DNA of 10,156 nucleotides from Bacteroidota bacterium (GTDB lineage: Bacteria; Bacteroidota; Ignavibacteria; UBA10030): assembly GCA_003453835.1 (NCBI GenBank), contig DMMN01000202.1:1-10156 (forward strand), in the 5' to 3' direction. The position numbers and the translations under genes are program-made. Under the pieces are notes generated by a model that saw only the letters and a program-made list of their open reading frames with translations, had not been told where the DNA came from and did not search any database. Of this stretch, positions 5,809-10,156 are shown one piece after another. Position 1 is the stretch's first letter, and the number at the start of each line of letters is the position of its first letter.

Positions 5809-8799
5809 ATGATGAAGAACAATACCTTATGGATGATACCCCGAGATCGTCTCCATCCGTCGAGGGGAGAGAGCAGGGCGCTTCCCTACCATGGAGGAAT
5901 TGCAGCAATCGTATTGCGCCTCCTTGTTTTGACAGTTCTTGGAGGATCGATCCTCTCGGCTCAGTTTGGCGGAAAGATCTCCGGTGTCGTAAAGGATGCG
6001 CAAAACGGTGAACCGTTGGTTGGCGCCAACGTGATGTTGGTCGGCACCACGCTGGGTGCCTCCACGGGGATCGACGGTGCCTACTTCATCCTCAATGTAC
6101 CGGCCGGTAAGTATGAACTTCGCGCGACGATGATCGGTTACGAGCGAATCGTACAACGCGATCTTATCGTGAATTCGGGTCGAACCACGGCGGCAGACTT
6201 CATGCTCAAGCCGACGGCCATCGAGCTTGAAGCTATCGTGATCGAGGCGACTCGACCGGACGTTGAGCGCGAGAAGACATCGACAAGCTCAATCATCCGA
6301 TCAGAGGAGGTCCAGGCTCTTGCCGGAATGAGGGATGTGAACGACGTCATCGGCCTCGCCGCGGACGTGACGGACGGACACTTTCGCGGTGGACGAGCCA
6401 ACGAAGAATACTACACCCTTCAAGGTATGGGAATCGTCAATCCGTTGGATGCGAGCGCCGCATTTCGACCCATCATGAGCGCGGTGGAGGAGGTGGAAGT
6501 CGTCACGAGCGGCTTCGGCGCCCAGTACGGAAATGCGCAGTCGGGCGTTGTGAATATTACGATGAAGGAAGGGAAAACCGACAAGTGGAGAACGAGACTC
6601 GAAGCGCGCATGCGAGCACCGGGGCTGAAGTACTTCGGGCCGAGTCTTTACGACGAACAAGCGCAACCGTACCTGCTCAAATTGTCCGATCCCGAATTCT
6701 GGAAATCGGGAGATGCCGGTACGGGCAATCGTCCGATTCTCGGGTGGACGAGCTCGGACTTTGGAGGCGACTCGACTGTTATGCTTCAGGTAGCGCAGGC
6801 GATCTGGAAGAGCGCAACGGAAAGAGATCTGAATCGCAAGTACTGGAACACGATCGACTATTCCGTTGAGGGCGCGTTCGGGGGTCCTCTTGATCAAGGG
6901 GCGACGATGTTTCTCGCTCTTCGCTCGGAAGTGACCAATCCGATCGCTCCAACGGAGGAGCCCGACAAGCAGCATCAGATTATGGGAAACATCGCGTTCG
7001 AGATGGGAGACGGTGCCGCGTTACGGTTGAGCGGCAGTTATCAATATCAGTTCAACAATGTGCTGGGCGGAGGGACGGGATTCTATCAGTGGGTGTGGGA
7101 TAGGATTCTCGGTATCTCGTACCGAAAAAGAACAAATCATCAATTCGGAGTAAGGTTCACCCAAGCCATCAGCCCCAATACGTTCTATGAAATAAAGTTG
7201 AACGGCCTTCGTACGCAGAACAGTTTGGGGACATCTCCCTGGTACGATACGGTCACCGACGCGGTCAGGGGCATGGAAACCGGCACGGCAATCATTACCA
7301 GAACGATGAATTTCATGTCGTACCAGAACATGACAGGGAAGACGTTCTTCTACCTTGCCAATAACTTAAGCAACTTCAACAACGAAAAGACGCTTACTGC
7401 TTCATTAGACGCATCGTTTACGAGTCAGGTAACAAACCAGCACCTGCTCAACGGAGGAATCCAGGGGAACTACTATTCCATTAACGTTGACAACGTCGGC
7501 AGCATAGCGTCCAAAGGAAGTATCACGGTTCGAAAACATTCGGGAGAGCCGTACGAATTGGGACTCTATCTTCAGGACAAGATGGAATTCGAAGGGATGG
7601 TTGCCAACGTCGGCGTGCGTTGGGATGTGTGGAACTCAAACAACGAATACTACTACGACCAGTTTGATCCGTTTGTTCTGCGCGATTCACTCGGCAAGCC
7701 GACGCTTGAATACGACGCCGATCGAGCCTCCAAAGAGGAAGCAAAGCCGATCGGGAGGCTCCAGCCCCGCCTCGGAGTTTCCTTCCCCGTATCGACGACG
7801 ACTGTCTTCCATCTAAATTACGGAACGTTCATGCAGAGGCCTTCATTCCAGTACGTGTTGGGAGAGACGAAGAAGATGCCGCCTCCACCGACAGTCCCGG
7901 CTGTCTACAGTCTGGCAAATCCAAGACTCCAACCACAAGTGACGAACAGCTACGACGTCGGCGTGATGCAGGGGTTGGGGGAGGGTTTCACTCTCGATGT
8001 GAGCGGATACTACAAAGACATCAAGGATCTCATCGAACAGGCGGTCTTCACCAATCTTTCGACCGGTACAAGCTACTTCTCCTACTTCAATAGAGATTAC
8101 GCGGATGTGCGAGGGTTCCGCATCGCGTTTACGAAGAGGCGAGGTACCTTCACCGGATCGATAAACTACCAGTTCAGCGTGGCGACAGGCAAGAGTGCCT
8201 CCGCTTCAAATGCCCCCGTGGCAATTACGAAGGACCTTTCAGGCGTTGTTTCGACCGATGTGGTTACGAAGGTTCCCATCAAGGATGTTCTCTTGAACTT
8301 CGATCGAACGCATAATCTCATTGCAAACCTTGCCTACCGGAGTGATGCTGCATTTGGTCCGCAGCTCTGGGGCGAGCATCCGTTCGGCAACATCGTTCTC
8401 TCCGTAAACTCCTTTGCGCGGAGCGGCCGGCCTTATACGTCACCGGACAATGCCATCGACGTCAACGGTCTCCGATCACCCGCGGAATACAATACCGACC
8501 TGAAGATATCGAAGAGCATCAAGGGTTTCTTTGGAGCGACGGCGACGTTCTACGCGGAGGTGTTCAACGTCTTCAACAGCAAAATCTTCAATTACTCTTA
8601 TCTCTTTAACACCGCGAACAAGGTTGATCAGAATGCCGCCACGGCGCTCTACCACCATTACGCGTTGGACGATCCCGAACAAGGCGTTTTGTATTGGGAC
8701 GACCAAAATACGGGAGGTGCCTACGGGGTCGACCATTCGTTCTTGCTGTACAGTAATTCTCCGCGATCCTTCTCCTTTGGCGTCGCCATTGAATTCTGA
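5809..8799 (+). CDS. TonB-dependent outer-membrane receptor with N-terminal CarboxypepD_reg-like domain
   Basis: This 996-residue protein should import a ligand, probably oligosaccharide, across the outer membrane using TonB energy. Order of parts: long signal peptide, with hydrophobic core about 31-48 and cleavage near LSAQ (residue 51); a carboxypeptidase-regulatory-like beta-sandwich about 55-133 (GKISGVVKDAQNGEPLVGANV, DGAYFILNVPAGKYELRATMIGY); plug domain about 150-255, with RGGRANEEYYTLQGM and the plug end VEVVTSGFGAQYGNAQSGVVNI; then a beta-barrel to a terminal Phe (FGVAIEF), the usual outer-membrane insertion signal. Late-barrel text such as NPRLQPQVTNSYDVGVMQG and FTLDVSGYYKDIKDLIE is typical of receptors in this group. 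It differs from classical SusC in having no SusD gene after it. A secreted protein of unknown function follows after 31 bases. No frameshift is seen. Confidence 0.93.
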   Translation: MMKNNTLWMIPRDRLHPSRGESRALPYHGGIAAIVLRLLVLTVLGGSILSAQFGGKISGVVKDAQNGEPLVGANVMLVGTTLGASTGIDGAYFILNVPAGKYELRATMIGYERIVQRDLIVNSGRTTAADFMLKPTAIELEAIVIEATRPDVEREKTSTSSIIRSEEVQALAGMRDVNDVIGLAADVTDGHFRGGRANEEYYTLQGMGIVNPLDASAAFRPIMSAVEEVEVVTSGFGAQYGNAQSGVVNITMKEGKTDKWRTRLEARMRAPGLKYFGPSLYDEQAQPYLLKLSDPEFWKSGDAGTGNRPILGWTSSDFGGDSTVMLQVAQAIWKSATERDLNRKYWNTIDYSVEGAFGGPLDQGATMFLALRSEVTNPIAPTEEPDKQHQIMGNIAFEMGDGAALRLSGSYQYQFNNVLGGGTGFYQWVWDRILGISYRKRTNHQFGVRFTQAISPNTFYEIKLNGLRTQNSLGTSPWYDTVTDAVRGMETGTAIITRTMNFMSYQNMTGKTFFYLANNLSNFNNEKTLTASLDASFTSQVTNQHLLNGGIQGNYYSINVDNVGSIASKGSITVRKHSGEPYELGLYLQDKMEFEGMVANVGVRWDVWNSNNEYYYDQFDPFVLRDSLGKPTLEYDADRASKEEAKPIGRLQPRLGVSFPVSTTTVFHLNYGTFMQRPSFQYVLGETKKMPPPPTVPAVYSLANPRLQPQVTNSYDVGVMQGLGEGFTLDVSGYYKDIKDLIEQAVFTNLSTGTSYFSYFNRDYADVRGFRIAFTKRRGTFTGSINYQFSVATGKSASASNAPVAITKDLSGVVSTDVVTKVPIKDVLLNFDRTHNLIANLAYRSDAAFGPQLWGEHPFGNIVLSVNSFARSGRPYTSPDNAIDVNGLRSPAEYNTDLKISKSIKGFFGATATFYAEVFNVFNSKIFNYSYLFNTANKVDQNAATALYHHYALDDPEQGVLYWDDQNTGGAYGVDHSFLLYSNSPRSFSFGVAIEF

Positions 8800-8830
8800 A
8801 CCACACAATTCCCAGTGAGGGATAATTGAC

Positions 8831-10156
8831 ATGAAACAAACGACTTTTCTTTTCCTGGCGTTGGCTGTGGCCTCGTCTGTCGCACTTGCGCAGCGCGATT
8901 TCAAGACACACACCCGCAGCATGCTTCGACAGACGATCTATAACACGGGCGAGCTGGGACGAGCTCTTGAGGGTTCCAATTCCACCACCGTCGGCATAGC
9001 CGAGGGAACCTCTTCCCTGGAATGGCCCCCCTATTCCAGGCAGGCCCTTGACGGCATTCTGTACTATGGACAGCACAATGGTCAGGGATCCGGCTTGGTG
9101 CTGAGAGCTTTCGTGAATGGGAATTATGAGTTCAGGGCCTGCGGAGGTGTTACGGATGGCTCCGGAAATGCAACGGCGATCGCGGGCGTGTACGTGATCC
9201 CCGGCCCGATTACGCGCACCGAGAACTTTCCTGTCTTGGCAGACGGCTCCCTGAATCCCTCCTACGATCCGAATGAGGCGGAAGAGATCATCGTGGCGAA
9301 GTATACCACAACTCCTCCGATGAAACTCTCTATTACGCAAACAAGCCGCGCGTGGAGCTTCCCGGGCTATGATGCTTTCGTGATCATCGAATACGACATT
9401 GTGAACAACGATGTGGTCGACTACACCGACGGATTCGTGATGTTCCAGAACGCGTTTTCTCCTTCGGCCTTCGGGCTCATGAGAAAGTACGGAGTCTGGA
9501 ACGAATCCTCCACGACAAGCCGAAGCAGGGAAGAGTATGCTCGCTACAATTTTTCGCGTCTGATGACGTATGTACATCCGCGGGATGGATTTCCCGACGC
9601 CGTGTACTTTAACAAATGGTCGACGCCCGGAAACCGAGGCGGTCTCACGTCACCCCAGGCAGTGGGAGTGCTTCCGTTGCACTATGACTCCGAGCATCTT
9701 CAATTGAAGCAAAACACCATCTATACGGTTTCCGACTCGGCTCGCGTTTGGGATCAAAACGGCAAATTCAAACAGCCCTATACGACTGAAACGAACGGAA
9801 ACAGAAATCAGGAAGTGACGCGAACGATAAACCTGGGTTTGACGCTGACGATTCATAACCCGTCCGGATCCAACACCAAATCCTCATCATCCACGCCGTC
9901 ATCGGATTCCATCTTTTGGGCCGATTATCATGCTCCCTACAAGAGCGGGTCGTGGAGATACGCGCCGGTGGATCCCGCTGTGAGTCAATCGTTCATTGAC
10001 TACTGGCACGGGCGTATGAAGCCGAGAGCCTTCTCGGCAAGCGGGTACACGGGGGCATTCTTTCATTATATGTCGTTCGGGCCGTATGTGTTCAAGAAAG
10101 GGGAACATCTCAAATTCGCGGTTGCTCAAGTTGTCGGATATGGGCCTGGTGTAGCG
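8831..10156 (+). CDS. Secreted protein of unknown function, 3' end beyond window
   Basis: The frame opens with ATG at 8831 and runs for 442 codons without a stop to the window edge. GAGGG at 8817-8821 is a plausible ribosome binding site nine bases before it. Residues 1-20 (MKQTTFLFLALAVASSVALA) form a clear signal peptide with an ALA-Q type I cleavage site. There is no lipobox cysteine, so it is not a SusD-like lipoprotein. The mature part begins with a short basic segment and the text RQTIYNTGELGRALEG, then is rich in aromatic residues and beta-type segments (SLEWPPYSRQALDGILYYG, FPGYDAFVIIEYDIVNND). A Ser-rich linker lies at about 346-360. I do not recognise a named domain. It sits 31 bases after the receptor gene and is probably co-transcribed, suggesting a surface or periplasmic partner. 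A type IX sorting domain could lie beyond the edge. Confidence 0.85.
   Translation, partial: MKQTTFLFLALAVASSVALAQRDFKTHTRSMLRQTIYNTGELGRALEGSNSTTVGIAEGTSSLEWPPYSRQALDGILYYGQHNGQGSGLVLRAFVNGNYEFRACGGVTDGSGNATAIAGVYVIPGPITRTENFPVLADGSLNPSYDPNEAEEIIVAKYTTTPPMKLSITQTSRAWSFPGYDAFVIIEYDIVNNDVVDYTDGFVMFQNAFSPSAFGLMRKYGVWNESSTTSRSREEYARYNFSRLMTYVHPRDGFPDAVYFNKWSTPGNRGGLTSPQAVGVLPLHYDSEHLQLKQNTIYTVSDSARVWDQNGKFKQPYTTETNGNRNQEVTRTINLGLTLTIHNPSGSNTKSSSSTPSSDSIFWADYHAPYKSGSWRYAPVDPAVSQSFIDYWHGRMKPRAFSASGYTGAFFHYMSFGPYVFKKGEHLKFAVAQVVGYGPGVA

Noticed and set aside
6301..6975. Minus-strand open frame of 224 codons
   Set aside because: It lies wholly inside the plug and early barrel of the TonB receptor, which has strong family evidence.
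8606..9577. Long minus-strand open frame (323 codons)
   Set aside because: It lies opposite the end of the TonB receptor and the start of the secreted protein, both of which have proper starts, a signal peptide or family motifs. The minus-strand product has no recognisable domain, so it is a shadow.

Overview
The window reads as part of a uronate/pectin utilisation locus from a member of the Bacteroidota-Chlorobiota-Ignavibacteriota group. The best pointers are a C-terminal sorting domain containing QNYPNPFNPTTT, the form common in Ignavibacteria and related deep lineages that secrete through the type IX system, and a TonB-dependent receptor with an N-terminal carboxypeptidase-regulatory-like domain. 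No genus can be named from the sequence alone. All supported genes lie on the + strand.

Layout: (1) bases 1-48 may be the last codons of an upstream gene; (2) 176-1366 is a mannonate dehydratase (uxuA); (3) 1367-1923 is a 557-base intergenic region with a weak terminator, a TTGACA promoter candidate, a 9-base direct repeat and a roughly 290-base leader containing several short inverted repeats; (4) 1924-3678 is a Na+/solute symporter of the SGLT type; (5) 3855-5648 is a secreted pectate lyase-like beta-helix protein with a short Ca-binding motif and a type IX sorting domain; (6) 5649-5808 holds a GC-rich palindromic element and a strong ribosome binding site; (7) 5809-8799 is a large TonB-dependent receptor; (8) 8831 to the window end is the first 442 codons of a secreted protein of unknown function.

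A coherent reading is extracellular pectin or uronate-polymer cleavage (pectate lyase), outer-membrane uptake of the oligosaccharides (TonB receptor, perhaps helped by the secreted protein after it), inner-membrane uptake of monomers or small oligomers (symporter), and cytoplasmic breakdown through mannonate to 2-keto-3-deoxygluconate (UxuA). The locus resembles a polysaccharide utilisation locus but shows no recognisable SusD lipoprotein, and it pairs a pectin enzyme with the glucuronate-branch dehydratase. These two features, the structured leader, and the unknown protein after the receptor are the points most worth follow-up. I see no CRISPR array, RNA gene, transposase or phage gene.
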